Origin: CAIKZY01 sp044374195
GTDB lineage: Bacteria > Actinomycetota > Actinomycetes > S36-B12
Direction of reading: 5' to 3'
Length of the DNA: 64,000 bases
Assembly (NCBI GenBank): GCA_044374195.1
Contig: JBILOY010000004.1
Location: 1-64,000 of the forward strand
In this document: piece by piece, positions 7,316 to 16,701 of the stretch
Layout of the letters: every line of letters begins with the position of its first letter
Position numbering within the stretch: the stretch's first letter is position 1
Program-made: the position numbers and the translations under genes
The notes under the pieces: model-generated
Databases searched by the model: none
Seen by the model: only the letters and a program-made list of their open reading frames with translations
What the model was told of the DNA's origin: nothing

Positions 7316-8193
7316 ACGGCCTCGCCTGGCTGGTGGATCCGTTCGCCACCACCTTCATGCAGCGGGCGCTTGTCAGCAGCCTCGCAGTCGGCATCGCGGC
7401 ACCGGCGATCGGCGTGTGGGCGGTCTCGCGGCGGCTGGTCTACCTGACCGACGCCATGAGCCACGCGATCCTCGCGGGGGTCGCCGGCGCAGCACTGCTC
7501 GGGGTCTCCCTCGTCATCGGCGGCATCGCAGCCGGGTTGTTCATGGCGCTGCTCGTCGCCCTGCTGGTGATCCGGGTGAAGGTGCCCGAGGACAGCGCCA
7601 TCGGCGTCGTGGGCCAGGGGCTCTTCGCGATCGGGGTCATCGGGGTCGGTCTCCTGGGGGACCCTCGGGCGCTGTCCCACGTCCTGTTCGGCAACCCACT
7701 GACCGTCACAGTCGGCGAGGTCGCGGTCCAGATCGCGGTCGCCGTCGTGATCGTGGGTGCCGGGTGGCTCCTGGGGCCGCTGCTCGGCATGTCCACCTTC
7801 GACGGAGCCCACGCTCGGACGGTGGGAGTCCGCGTGGGGCTGCTCGACACCGGCCTGATCGTGGCGCTGGCCCTCGTGGTCGTCGTTGGCCTCACCAGCG
7901 TTGGCGTGCTGATGGCGATCACATTGATCACTGCTCCGGCCGTCGCGGCCCGCCTGCTGGTCCCTCGCCTGTCGCGCTCGGTGCCACTCGCCAGCGCACT
8001 CGGGGCCCTCGCCGGGGTTGCCGGGCTGCTGCTGAGCTACCACCTGGCCCTGCCCACAGGACCGACCATCGCGATCGTCGCTGTGGGAGAAGTGGCCGTT
8101 GCCTCAGTGATCGCCCGACCGTGGGCGAGACGGCGAGCTACGGTTGAACTCGTCCAACCCTCATCGGCGCGGTCGAAGACAGGCGCGCACTAG
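7312..8193 (+). CDS. znuB: Zinc ABC transporter permease ZnuB
   Basis: 293 aa, very hydrophobic with about eight to nine membrane segments; ABC-3 family. The segment RRLVYLTDAMSHAILAGVAG is characteristic, as is GLTSVGVLMAITLITAPAVAA. ATG overlaps the znuC stop by 4 nt. Forms the membrane channel for zinc with ZnuC. Confidence 0.92.
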   Translation: MNGLAWLVDPFATTFMQRALVSSLAVGIAAPAIGVWAVSRRLVYLTDAMSHAILAGVAGAALLGVSLVIGGIAAGLFMALLVALLVIRVKVPEDSAIGVVGQGLFAIGVIGVGLLGDPRALSHVLFGNPLTVTVGEVAVQIAVAVVIVGAGWLLGPLLGMSTFDGAHARTVGVRVGLLDTGLIVALALVVVVGLTSVGVLMAITLITAPAVAARLLVPRLSRSVPLASALGALAGVAGLLLSYHLALPTGPTIAIVAVGEVAVASVIARPWARRRATVELVQPSSARSKTGAH

Positions 8194-8592
8194 CAAGTGC
8201 CCACATGCGCAAGGCTCGCTCTACCTGGGTGGCGCTGCCATTCGGTCCGCGCGCCGCTCCCGAGTCGATGTTGAGCACCGCCACAGTGGCTCCGGGTGCC
8301 TTGGTCGAGGACGGAGGTCATACCGGGGCAGGCTTGTGAGAAGGTTCGCGCTGCGCCGCGAACGGGGGTGCGAGCGCGGCCACGTTCGTCTCACCACGCT
8401 GAGCGCGCTCACTTCACACGGACATCCACATTCGCCAGCGACGAGCGCGCAAGGAGCAGCACGGGGGCGTTTCACGGATTTGCTCTGTCGTGCACCTAAC
8501 CTGTCAGAGAGAGTGGTCGTCGGAGGGGGAGAGCAGCGTCCGTCGATCGCCGTTCAGGGGCCCGCTCCCATGCGGCGAAGGCATCAGTTCCA
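8194..8592. other. 400-bp intergenic stretch, nothing recognised
   Basis: Reading frames on both strands are low-complexity Arg-rich and match nothing. No Zur box, tRNA or terminator with a T tract was seen. Confidence 0.5.
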
Positions 8593-8925
8593 GTGTCTGA
8601 GGCGCGACCGGTGAGCGTTCGAAAGTACGTGTCGCTGGCAGCGGTGCTGGTCGTGCTGATCGCCATCGCCGTGTCCATGCAGACATCGGGTCAGGGCTCA
8701 TCGGTCCCTTCAATACCGACTCCCTCGTGCGGATGGGATCTCACGACGGCGGCGGGAGTCCAGGCAAACGCCGATTATCAGACGGCAACGATGCAATGGC
8801 TCGAGACCCATGGCGCGGATGACGGGCCGCCACCGAAACCCGAAAGCCCTTACTGGCTGGGTGAATGCCCCGTTTCCCCTGAGTCGCCGCTGCCTCCTGT
8901 GGACGAGGCGCTCGCTATCCATTGA
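8593..8925 (+). CDS. Membrane-anchored small protein, YWLGEC family (paralogue of the 48776 gene)
   Basis: 110 aa from GTG 8593; GTG 8611 is an alternative. One N-terminal transmembrane helix (SLAAVLVVLIAIAVSM) is followed by an extracytoplasmic domain. That domain starts CGWDLTTAAG, continues with a helix containing ANADYQ...MQWLE, a Pro-rich linker, then SPYWLGEC and PPVDEA. The two Cys could form a disulfide. The gene at 48776 encodes the same layout. Function unknown. Confidence 0.7.
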   Translation: MSEARPVSVRKYVSLAAVLVVLIAIAVSMQTSGQGSSVPSIPTPSCGWDLTTAAGVQANADYQTATMQWLETHGADDGPPPKPESPYWLGECPVSPESPLPPVDEALAIH

Positions 8926-9134
8926 TTCGCAGCTAGGCGTGGCTTCCATTCCTTCCGACGATGGTGGGGCACCATGAACCGGCGGGCCACATCGCAGAGC
9001 CACGAGTCCTCATCCGTCCGTGACCGGACTTGTAGGCACGGTCGCCTTGAAGGGAGCACGTCATAGCGAGAACACGCGGGCTGGCCACGCCGCCTGCGTC
9101 GAGTCGTGCGCAACGCCGCTGGAAGGTCTCTGGC

Positions 9135-10070
9135 TTGGAAGTCGTGGCCATCGTCGGCGTAGTGCTCCTGCTCGCACGTGCCTGGCTCATTGATGTCTTC
9201 GATCAGCCCCTGCTTCAGACCGCGTCCACGGTCTTCGTGGCGATCATCGTGCAGGCCACCCCGTTCCTCATCCTCGGCGCTGTCCTATCTGCGGTGATTG
9301 CCGCATACGTTCCACCCACGTTCTTCGCACGGGTCCTGCCGAAGAACACGAGGCTTGCCGTCCCGATCGCAGGAGCTGCAGGATGCGTCCTCCCAGGGTG
9401 TGAATGCGCATCTGTGCCGATAGCGGGGTCGCTCATGGCGCGCGGGGTCGCGCCGGCCGCCTCCTTAGCATTTCTCCTGTCGGCACCTGCAATCAACCCA
9501 GTGGTACTTGTCTCCACATTTGTCGCCTTCCCGGGTGAACCTCAGATGGCCTTTGCTCGATTCATTGCATCCCTCATCACGGCTGTCGCGATGGGCTGGC
9601 TGTGGATGTGGCTTGGTCGCCCGGAATGGCTGCGCATCCCTCATCGCGTTCATCTGCAAGGGGGATCGCGTTTCCACACCTTCCGACTGACGGCGGCCCA
9701 CGACTTCCTGCATGCCGGCGGATTCCTCGTGGTCGGAGCCATTGCAGCTGCCGTCATGAACGTCTTGATCCCCTCCAGCTGGTTGACGGCGCTGTCGGAG
9801 AACCCCGTTCTGGCGATCCTGGGCCTGGCCGCCCTCGCGGTGCTTCTCTCGATCTGCTCGGAGGCCGACGCCTTCGTCGCAGCAAGCTTCACGAGTTTCT
9901 CGCTGACGGCTCGACTTGCATTCTTGGTGGTGGGACCGATGGTCGATCTCAAACTGTTTTCCATGCAAGCTGGCCTGTTCAGTCGCTCATTCGCAGTGCG
10001 ATTCGCCCCCGCCACATTCGTAGTGGCAGTCCTCGTCAGCACAGTCGTGGGCCTGGTGCTCCTCACATGA
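9135..10070 (+). CDS. COG0701 (ArsP/YraQ-like) membrane permease
   Basis: 311 aa, about eight membrane segments; TTG start 9 nt after GGAAGG. It has the family repeats LPGCECASVPIAGSL and LLSICSEADAFVAASF, with cysteines in the membrane. COG0701 proteins are permeases of uncertain substrate; some export organoarsenicals and many pair with a TIGR03943 protein, as here. Substrate could be a metal, given the zinc genes upstream and the His-rich partner (inference). Confidence 0.82.
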   Translation: MEVVAIVGVVLLLARAWLIDVFDQPLLQTASTVFVAIIVQATPFLILGAVLSAVIAAYVPPTFFARVLPKNTRLAVPIAGAAGCVLPGCECASVPIAGSLMARGVAPAASLAFLLSAPAINPVVLVSTFVAFPGEPQMAFARFIASLITAVAMGWLWMWLGRPEWLRIPHRVHLQGGSRFHTFRLTAAHDFLHAGGFLVVGAIAAAVMNVLIPSSWLTALSENPVLAILGLAALAVLLSICSEADAFVAASFTSFSLTARLAFLVVGPMVDLKLFSMQAGLFSRSFAVRFAPATFVVAVLVSTVVGLVLLT

Positions 10071-10807
10071 CACGAGAAGTTCAGTCCGTCGCTCTCACGG
10101 CGCTTGGTGTGATCTTGCTTCGGATCACCTTGTCCGGCACCTTCCTCAATTACGTCAAGGCCTCCATGCAGCCATGGCTCATCACATCCGGCGTAATCCT
10201 GGTTCTCCTCGGCATGGGACTACTTGTCGATGCGTGGCAGAGACCGCGACGACGTGCGGCGGACTCTTCTAGGGCAGCCGTGGAGGATGATCACGGGCAC
10301 AGTCACGGACACGGCGGTCCGCGGATCGCGTGGCTCCTCTTCCTTCCCGTCATCACGCTCTTTCTCGTCGCCCCGCCCGCGCTCGGGGCCTACTCGGCGT
10401 CCCGCGACACGACAAACGTCGTACAACTCGACACCTCGCTCCCGCCGCTGCCAGCGGGCGACCCCGTCCCGGTCTACCTGGCCGATTACGTCACTCGGGC
10501 GATCTGGGAGAAAGGGGCTTCGTTGGAGGGACGCACCGTCGAACTGACGGGATTCGTCCTTCCCGAGCCTGATGGAACGTGGCTACTGGCTCGCCTTCAA
10601 ATCACCTGCTGTGCGGCAGATGCGTTCGCATCCAAGGTGAGGCCAGTGAACCTGCCGTCGGAGATGAGCACTCTCCCGGCCAACACCTGGGTCACGATCA
10701 CGGGCACCTGGCAACCGGCTGAATATCCGGACCCGTCAACTGCGATACCCCTCGTCCATGTGAGCACTATCCGGACAGTTGAGCAACCAGCGAATCCATA
10801 TGACTGA
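10067..10807 (+). CDS. TIGR03943 (DUF1980) family protein with His-rich loop
   Basis: 246 aa, ATG overlapping the permease stop. Two N-terminal membrane helices, then a His-rich cytosol-facing or exposed loop DDHGHSHGHGG, a third helix, and a C-terminal soluble domain with RLQITCCAADA. TIGR03943 proteins are the usual partner of COG0701 permeases. The loop suggests metal binding, plausibly zinc. No Zur box was found in front of this pair. Confidence 0.82.
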   Translation: MTREVQSVALTALGVILLRITLSGTFLNYVKASMQPWLITSGVILVLLGMGLLVDAWQRPRRRAADSSRAAVEDDHGHSHGHGGPRIAWLLFLPVITLFLVAPPALGAYSASRDTTNVVQLDTSLPPLPAGDPVPVYLADYVTRAIWEKGASLEGRTVELTGFVLPEPDGTWLLARLQITCCAADAFASKVRPVNLPSEMSTLPANTWVTITGTWQPAEYPDPSTAIPLVHVSTIRTVEQPANPYD

Positions 10808-11159
10808 ACTGAATAGATTCGGGCAGGCGCCGGCAGTCGACCCCGTTTCGCGAGTGGACTAGGCAATTCTGGTGAAGGCCGGAAATTCGCGGGCCTGCAC
10901 GGTGCTGGACCCTCGATCTTGGATCGCCGGCCGGGAAGAACCCCATCGAACATGTGCTGGAAGTCGACAGAGACGTCATCTGCGACCTGCCACTTGGTCG
11001 ACCGGATAGCGCTGCGTGGTAGCACCCCGCGGTTACTTGTCACTGTCGCTCCTTTACGGACTCGACGGGGTCTTGGCTCGGCTGGCGTCCTTCGTGTGCA
11101 GGCTCAGCTACGGGGCTCGCTCCAACTTGATGAGGCTCTGCAGAATCTCACACAAATGC
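10808..11159. other. Intergenic, nothing recognised
   Basis: No convincing coding frame. One frame ends with VLEVDRDVICDLPLGRPDS and could be a gene remnant, but I cannot identify it. Confidence 0.4.
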
Positions 11160-11188
11160 TTGACGAGAACAAGCGCTTGCCCTAGTTT
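11160..11188 (+). promoter_or_regulatory. Promoter with LacI-type operator, catabolic operon
   Basis: -35 TTGACG (11160-11165) and -10 TAGTTT (11183-11188) with 17-nt spacing. Between them lies ACAAGCGCTTGC (11169-11180), which differs by one base from the perfect palindrome ACAAGCGCTTGT at 19675-19686 downstream of the lacI-type gene. A repressor here would block RNA polymerase. Confidence 0.75.
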
Positions 11189-11253
11189 TAACTCATGTCC
11201 AACACTGAGTTCAGAAACGGCTCCGGCCCCGCGACAAGACTCGGGAGTGACTG

Positions 11254-11922
11254 ATGGGCGGCCAGTTCAAGGGACTCCAAGCGAATCTCAGCGAGCACGC
11301 CCTTGAGTCGGGGGCGGTGTGCCTGGCCGGCATTGTTCAGCAGCCTCAGGCGATCTGCGTTCTTCTCCACGACCGACATGCCGACCTGGATCGCATGAGG
11401 CAGTTCGCCAACCCGCTCGAGCGGTACTCCATCTGTCCCATGCTGCTCGACCTGCCCGGCCACGGACTCAGTTCCGAAGACGAAGACACCGACTCGATGG
11501 CGGCCATCGAATCTGCCTTTGTGTACGCCGAGAGAGAGGTGCTACCGGTGGCGGTCGTGGCGGAGGGACGATCTGTGGACACGCTTCTGCGCACCCAACC
11601 TCTAGGTTCGGTGTCCAGCTACATCCTGCTCTCCCCGCGAAGCAGCATGACTGAGGAGCAGTTCGCGGAGACCGCCTGGAGCCGGATTCCGTCACTCAGC
11701 ATCCTTGATCCGCACGACCACGAAGCCGAGAACGTCGCCTTGATGGTGAGTCGACGAACCAGAGCCAACGACGGGCACGTGTTCGCGCACAATGCGGGGG
11801 CCCTGAGGAGTGGGCAACCGTCCTGGCCGCTGCAGGCGGCAAACGCCGCCGCCGCGTTCATCGCTGAGCAGGCTGCCTTATGGCGTGCAGGTCAGGCGAC
11901 CCGTAGAGAGGACTGCGCGTGA
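11254..11922 (+). CDS. Alpha/beta-hydrolase-like protein, first gene of the LacI-controlled operon
   Basis: 222 aa, ATG with GGGAG six nt upstream. LLDLPGHGLSS and the late SILDPHDHEAEN resemble an alpha/beta-hydrolase core, but the nucleophile elbow reads AEGRSVD rather than GxSxG, so activity is uncertain. In acetoin dehydrogenase operons E2 (AcoC) can carry a C-terminal alpha/beta-hydrolase domain; a stand-alone version next to E1 alpha/beta is suggestive (inference). Stop overlaps the next GTG. Confidence 0.6.
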   Translation: MGGQFKGLQANLSEHALESGAVCLAGIVQQPQAICVLLHDRHADLDRMRQFANPLERYSICPMLLDLPGHGLSSEDEDTDSMAAIESAFVYAEREVLPVAVVAEGRSVDTLLRTQPLGSVSSYILLSPRSSMTEEQFAETAWSRIPSLSILDPHDHEAENVALMVSRRTRANDGHVFAHNAGALRSGQPSWPLQAANAAAAFIAEQAALWRAGQATRREDCA

Positions 11923-12857
11923 GTAGTGCATCCACGCTTCAGCACATGTACCAACAGATGCTGGAGATCAGGCTTATCGAGGAGGAGCTCCTTCTCGCCG
12001 TGAACGACGGCCGGGTCATCGGATCCACGCACTTGTGCATCGGACAGGAGGCCATCCCCGTGGGGGCCTGTGCGGCCCTGGGCGCGACCGACCCAGTCAT
12101 CGCCACGTATCGCGGGCATGGTTGGGCGCTTTCACGTGGAGTGCCACCCGATCAGTTGATCGGGGAGATCTTCGGCCGCGATTCGGACCTCAACGGGGGC
12201 CGAGCCGGCTCGGCCTACCTGTCAGCGCCGCAGTACGGCTTCTTCGGGGAGAACTCGATCGTGGGCGCGGGGGTGCCAGTGGCCCTCGGCTTGGCCTTGG
12301 CCTGTTCACGCACCGATGCCGACCGCTTGCCGCTTGTCTCTATCGGTGACGGCGCCATGAACCAGGGGAACGTGCACGAGTCCCTCAACATGTCTTCGGT
12401 CCTGAATCTCCCGATGATCGTCGTTGTCGAGAACAACGGCTACGTCGAAATGACCCCGTCGAGCACGCTCACCGCCGTACCGGCCGCAAGTCGCGCTAGT
12501 GCGTACGCCATCGAGGCTCTCGAGGTTGACGGAAACGATCCGGAAGCAGTCCGCGACGCGGTCTCAGATGCCCGCAGGCGAGCCCTGGCCGGGTCACGAC
12601 CAGTACTGGTTGAGGCACACACACGTCGGCTGGGTGGCCACTACTCCGGGGACGCTCAGCAGTACCGTCCTGCGGGTGAGATAGACGAGTGGAGGCTGAC
12701 AGACCCGCTGGAGCAAGCGCACTCCAAGTTATCCCCGGAGGCCTCCGCCCGCGCCGAGAGCGAGGCCCGCGCTGTCGTGGCAGCGGCGTTCGCTCAAGCC
12801 GAACTCATGCCCCAACCAGACCCCCAGAAGGTGATGACCCATGTCTTCGCTGAGTGA
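11919..12857 (+). CDS. TPP-dependent dehydrogenase E1 alpha subunit (pyruvate/acetoin type)
   Basis: 312 aa, GTG start in a GTGA overlap. Contains the thiamine-diphosphate motif starting GDGAMNQGNVHESLN and ending ENNGY, an intact GSTHLCIGQEA N-terminal region and the TYRGHGWAL segment. It pairs with the beta subunit encoded next. The family decarboxylates 2-oxo acids or cleaves acetoin and normally passes the acyl group to a lipoylated E2. No E2 or E3 gene is in this operon. Confidence 0.9.
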   Translation: MSSASTLQHMYQQMLEIRLIEEELLLAVNDGRVIGSTHLCIGQEAIPVGACAALGATDPVIATYRGHGWALSRGVPPDQLIGEIFGRDSDLNGGRAGSAYLSAPQYGFFGENSIVGAGVPVALGLALACSRTDADRLPLVSIGDGAMNQGNVHESLNMSSVLNLPMIVVVENNGYVEMTPSSTLTAVPAASRASAYAIEALEVDGNDPEAVRDAVSDARRRALAGSRPVLVEAHTRRLGGHYSGDAQQYRPAGEIDEWRLTDPLEQAHSKLSPEASARAESEARAVVAAAFAQAELMPQPDPQKVMTHVFAE

Positions 12858-13839
12858 CCCGCTCGAGCTGAGTTACATCCGCGCGGTCAACCTGGCCCTG
12901 GACGAACTGCTGCAGTCCGACCGCCGTGTCGTGGTCTACGGCGAAGACGTTGCGATACCCAACGGTCCGTTCGGCGCCACCAAGGGACTGCACGCCAAGT
13001 ATGGCGATCGGGTCTTCGACACCCCCATCTCGGAATCAGCGATGGTCGGCGCCGCCCTGGGAGCTGCCATGGGTGGGCTGAGGCCCATCGTCGAGATCAT
13101 GTATGCAGATTTCCTGCTGGTCGCCATGGACCAGATCGTCAACCAGGTCGCCAACTCGCGTTACGTCTCGAGGGGTCGACTCGGTGCCCCGTTGGTCATC
13201 CGGACTCAGCAGGGCAGTACGCCAGGTTCCTGTGCTCAGCACAGCCAAAGCCTTGAATCGATGTTCGCGCACGTGCCCGGCCTACGAATTGCAGTACCAG
13301 CGACGCCGCAGGACGCCTTCGCCGTCCTCCGCGATGCCGCCCTGATTGACGATCCAATGATGGTCTTCGAATCGCGGCGCCTGTACCCGATCAAGGGTTC
13401 CGTTCGGACGGAAACGGGGTTCAGCCGCATGGGTCAGGCGGACCTGGTTCGCTCCGGTACCGACGTAACCGTTGTCGCGTGGGGTACAGCCCTGAACTGG
13501 AGCAAGGAGGCTGCTGAGCAGCTCGCGGCTTCGGGGATCTCATGTGATGTGCTGGACCTGCGCTGGATCTCTCCGTGGGATCGCGCTGCGGTCCTGGCGT
13601 CGGCGTCGAGAACCGGTCACCTCGTGGTGGTTCACGAAGCCAACAGAGTCAGCGGCTTCGGCGCCGAGATCGTGAGCGTCGCATTCGAGGAACTGGGCTC
13701 CGATTTGAAGGGCGCCCTCCGCATCGGTAGCGAGCCAGTTCCGATGCCATCGTCACCAGTGCTGTCATCCGCAGTGCTTCCCACCGCCGACCGCATTGTT
13801 GCGGGCGTTCTGTCTCTACTGAAGGAGAAAGTCTCATGA
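12841..13839 (+). CDS. TPP-dependent dehydrogenase E1 beta subunit
   Basis: 332 aa, ATG 12841 overlapping E1 alpha by 17 nt. Typical transketolase-like beta chain: YGEDVAIPNGPFGATKGL, FDTPISESAMVGAALG, and the C-terminal domain with DLRWISPWD and VVHEANRVSGFGAE. Forms an alpha2beta2 enzyme with the preceding product. Substrate is unknown; the operon suggests a 2-oxo or hydroxyketone intermediate from a larger amide or cyclic compound. Confidence 0.9.
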   Translation: MSSLSDPLELSYIRAVNLALDELLQSDRRVVVYGEDVAIPNGPFGATKGLHAKYGDRVFDTPISESAMVGAALGAAMGGLRPIVEIMYADFLLVAMDQIVNQVANSRYVSRGRLGAPLVIRTQQGSTPGSCAQHSQSLESMFAHVPGLRIAVPATPQDAFAVLRDAALIDDPMMVFESRRLYPIKGSVRTETGFSRMGQADLVRSGTDVTVVAWGTALNWSKEAAEQLAASGISCDVLDLRWISPWDRAAVLASASRTGHLVVVHEANRVSGFGAEIVSVAFEELGSDLKGALRIGSEPVPMPSSPVLSSAVLPTADRIVAGVLSLLKEKVS

Positions 13840-14645
13840 GTTGCACCAGGTTGACAGGCAAGGTCACCCTCATCACCGGAGCTGCAAGTGGCGTGGGTCG
13901 ATCCACGGCCCGACGATTCGCGCAGGAGGGGGCGGAGGTTGTGATCATGGTCGACCGGAACAGCGACGCGCTTCCAGCCGTCGTGGAGGAAGTGTCAGCG
14001 GTCGGAAGTGCCCAGGTCATCGGCGTGAACGGCGATGTGTCCATCGACGCTGACTGCGAGCGCTTCGTAGCAACCGCCGTCGAGCAGTTTGGGAGACTCG
14101 ACGTGCTCGTCAGCAACGCTCCGGCCCACACGTCGGCGCCATTCCTGGAGCTGCAGCGCGACGACTGGGACATCTTGATGGGAGTCATGCTGCGGGCGAG
14201 TTTCGTGCTCGGACAGCTCGCCGCAAGGGCCATGGTCGATCGTGGCAATGGCGGGTCAATCCTCTACACCGCGTCAGTCTCGGCCCTCGGCGCATCCAAG
14301 CAGTACGCGCACTATGGGGCTGCGAAGGCTGGGATCGTCAACCTGACCCAGACGATGGCCATTGAGCTCGTCGACTACGGCATCCGAGTCAACTCGGTCA
14401 GCCCCGGGCCCCTAGACACACCGCAGTCGCGCGACGTTCTCGGCAGCGACGAGGCTATGGAGCGCGCTCGCGCACACTGGCCGTTGGTCCCCATGGGGCG
14501 CCTCGGGAAGCCGGAAGAGATCGCCGCCGCGTTTGCCTACCTAGCTTCAGACGATGCCGCCTACGTCACCGGTCAGAACCTGATCGTCGACGGAGGGCTG
14601 CGTGCACACAGTTACTCGATACCTGAGGAGTTGACTACCAAGTGA
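13836..14645 (+). CDS. SDR-family oxidoreductase
   Basis: 269 aa, ATGA overlap with E1 beta. Classical short-chain dehydrogenase: TGAASGVG nucleotide-binding motif, NAG replaced by SNAP, the catalytic Ser near YTASVSALG, and YGAAK with the catalytic Tyr and Lys. Probably NAD(P)-dependent alcohol/ketone oxidoreduction of a pathway intermediate. Confidence 0.88.
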   Translation: MSCTRLTGKVTLITGAASGVGRSTARRFAQEGAEVVIMVDRNSDALPAVVEEVSAVGSAQVIGVNGDVSIDADCERFVATAVEQFGRLDVLVSNAPAHTSAPFLELQRDDWDILMGVMLRASFVLGQLAARAMVDRGNGGSILYTASVSALGASKQYAHYGAAKAGIVNLTQTMAIELVDYGIRVNSVSPGPLDTPQSRDVLGSDEAMERARAHWPLVPMGRLGKPEEIAAAFAYLASDDAAYVTGQNLIVDGGLRAHSYSIPEELTTK

Positions 14646-15385
14646 GAATCAATGAGCACATGTACATCGTCGGCGGCGGTGACTACGGGTACAACCTGTC
14701 GAACAAGTTGGACAGCAACAGTTACGTTGTCGACACGGGGGAGGAACTGTGGCTGATCGACGCTGGCTTCGACGGCGGTGACCGCGTCCTCGCTAACATC
14801 AAGGCCGACGGCCTTGACCCGGCAAACATCACTCGGCTCTTTGTCACGCACTACCACGCTGACCATGCGGGTGCGTTGGCCTTCATGAGAAAGCGACTGG
14901 GAGACCAACTGCAGATCGGGATCTCGGAGCGAGCTGCTGCCACAGTCCGAGCGGGGGACGAGGACACGATTGGCCTGACATGGGCGAAGTCGTTCGGCTT
15001 CTACCCCAGCGACTTCGTGTGGGAGCCCTGCGACATCGACGTTGAACTCACCCACAACCAGTCCGTGCGGAGCGGGGACTTCGAGATCACGGCGATCGAG
15101 ACCGATGGCCACTGCAATGGGCACATGAACTTCCTCGTTACGGGGGACGGGAAGAGCTACCTGTTCACTGGGGATCATGTGTTCTGGGGCGGCAAGATCA
15201 TTCTGCAGAACGTGGCCGACTCGAGCGTCCAGGAGTACGCGAAGTCGATGAACCGTCTCTTGGAGTATGAGTTCGGTGCGCTCATGCCCGGCCACCTCAA
15301 CTTCTCTCTGGAGAACGGACGGCGGCATGTCCAGTTTGCCGCGGACCAGTTCAATCGCATCGGGCTTCCGCCGAGTCTTCTGTGA
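14642..15385 (+). CDS. Metallo-beta-lactamase-fold hydrolase
   Basis: 247 aa, GTG start overlapping the SDR stop. The metal-binding signature THYHADHAG is near residue 77, with further ligands in DGHCNGH, TGDHVFWGG and a late MPGHL. Likely a dinuclear zinc hydrolase acting on a lactone, ester or thioester. Its presence suggests a ring-opening or deacylation step in the operon pathway (inference). Confidence 0.87.
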   Translation: MRINEHMYIVGGGDYGYNLSNKLDSNSYVVDTGEELWLIDAGFDGGDRVLANIKADGLDPANITRLFVTHYHADHAGALAFMRKRLGDQLQIGISERAAATVRAGDEDTIGLTWAKSFGFYPSDFVWEPCDIDVELTHNQSVRSGDFEITAIETDGHCNGHMNFLVTGDGKSYLFTGDHVFWGGKIILQNVADSSVQEYAKSMNRLLEYEFGALMPGHLNFSLENGRRHVQFAADQFNRIGLPPSLL

Positions 15386-15405
15386 CACGTCAGTGAGGAG
15401 ATGCT

Positions 15406-16701
15406 ATGGACACCAGTGGCTTCATCGAGTCTCGCCTACTTCATGGGTGCGCGCAGGGAGCGTGGGCGATTCGCCCACGCAACGTGCTGCTGCCCACGGG
15501 CGAACTTGCAGGTGGACTCGACATTGTTGTCCTCGGTGACTCCATCGTAGGTGTCGTCGGTTCGGGGGAGAGTGGTGTTCCACACGAGGACGTACTTCAC
15601 TGGCCGAAGGGCACCTTGCTCCCTGGCCTCATTGACTCGCATACCCACCTAACCTTCAGCGCAGATGGCGAAGTGGTAAGCAACGCGATCGGAGATTCCC
15701 CTCACCGGCAGGTTGCTCGTGCGTTTGGCAACGCCCAGTTGGCGCTCACGAAGGGCGTCACCACGGTCGTGGACTGCGGTGGACGCACCGAGGTCATGCT
15801 TACGGTCCGTCAGGCAAGCGAGAGCGGTCTCATTGTCTGCCCCACGGTTCTGGTGAGTGGTGCGCCGATCACGACAACGGCTGGGCACTGTCACTGGATT
15901 GGTGGCGTCGCCGACACGACGGACGAGGTCATCAGACTTGCCCGGCAGCTGGTTCAGGACGGGGTCGACTTCATCAAGGTGATGCTGACCGGAGGGAACA
16001 TCACTGCGGGGAGTAACCCGAAGCAGCTTCAGTATCCAGATGCGACTATCGCGGCCCTCGGCGCGGAGTGTCAGCGCTTGGGCAAGCCCCTGGTGGTGCA
16101 CGCGCACAGTGAGCACGCGGTATCGCTTGCCGCACGATGCGCAGCAACTGTGATCGCGCACGCATCCTGTCAGGATGCGGAGGGGAAGGTGGCCTTGTCA
16201 GCCGACACCGTCGCCGCGTTGACGGTGGCCGGCACCAGTGTGGATGCGACGATCACGGTCGGAGACCTAGAGGGAGAGACGACTGCGGATCCTGCAGTCC
16301 AGCGTCGGAACGATCAGCGCACGGCCATGCTGCCGCTGTTCCGCCGGATGCACGAGGCCGGCGTCACTATCCTCGCGGGAACCGACGGTGGGGTTCCGGG
16401 AGTGCATCACGGCGAAGTTGGTCGAGCGATTATTGCTCTTCACCGCGAGGTCGGCATTCCACTAGGCGAAGCGCTGTTGAGTGGCACGAAGCACCCGGCG
16501 GAGGTCTTTGGACGCGGCGAGCGCTTGGGCGTGATTCAGGCGGATGCCCGGGCAGATCTGCTTCTCCTTGAGGGCGATGTCACCACCGATATTGCAGCCG
16601 TGCGTCGGCCTGCCTTGGTCTGGATGAAGGGTCAACTCGTGTCGCGTAGCGGCCACCTCCTGGCGGGGGCGCCTGCGCCAATGTTGTCGAGCCGAGCGTG
16701 A
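15406..16701 (+). CDS. Metal-dependent amidohydrolase (imidazolonepropionase-like)
   Basis: 431 aa with GAGGAGATGCT before the ATG. Amidohydrolase superfamily: HTHL near residue 80, FIKVMLTGG with a probable carboxylated Lys, then VHAHS, IAHASC and GTDGG supplying the remaining ligands. Family members hydrolyse cyclic amides, peptides or organophosphates. It fits a pathway that begins with an amide bond and it follows the MBL-fold gene. Confidence 0.87.
   Translation: MDTSGFIESRLLHGCAQGAWAIRPRNVLLPTGELAGGLDIVVLGDSIVGVVGSGESGVPHEDVLHWPKGTLLPGLIDSHTHLTFSADGEVVSNAIGDSPHRQVARAFGNAQLALTKGVTTVVDCGGRTEVMLTVRQASESGLIVCPTVLVSGAPITTTAGHCHWIGGVADTTDEVIRLARQLVQDGVDFIKVMLTGGNITAGSNPKQLQYPDATIAALGAECQRLGKPLVVHAHSEHAVSLAARCAATVIAHASCQDAEGKVALSADTVAALTVAGTSVDATITVGDLEGETTADPAVQRRNDQRTAMLPLFRRMHEAGVTILAGTDGGVPGVHHGEVGRAIIALHREVGIPLGEALLSGTKHPAEVFGRGERLGVIQADARADLLLLEGDVTTDIAAVRRPALVWMKGQLVSRSGHLLAGAPAPMLSSRA

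Noticed and set aside
6289..8043. Long minus-strand reading frame opposite znuC/znuB
   Set aside because: Low-complexity, Arg/Pro/His-rich composition from antisense reading of GC-rich codons; the plus strand has full ABC transporter motifs.
14612..15388. 258-codon minus-strand frame opposite the MBL-fold gene
   Set aside because: No domain features; the plus strand has the HxHADH motif.
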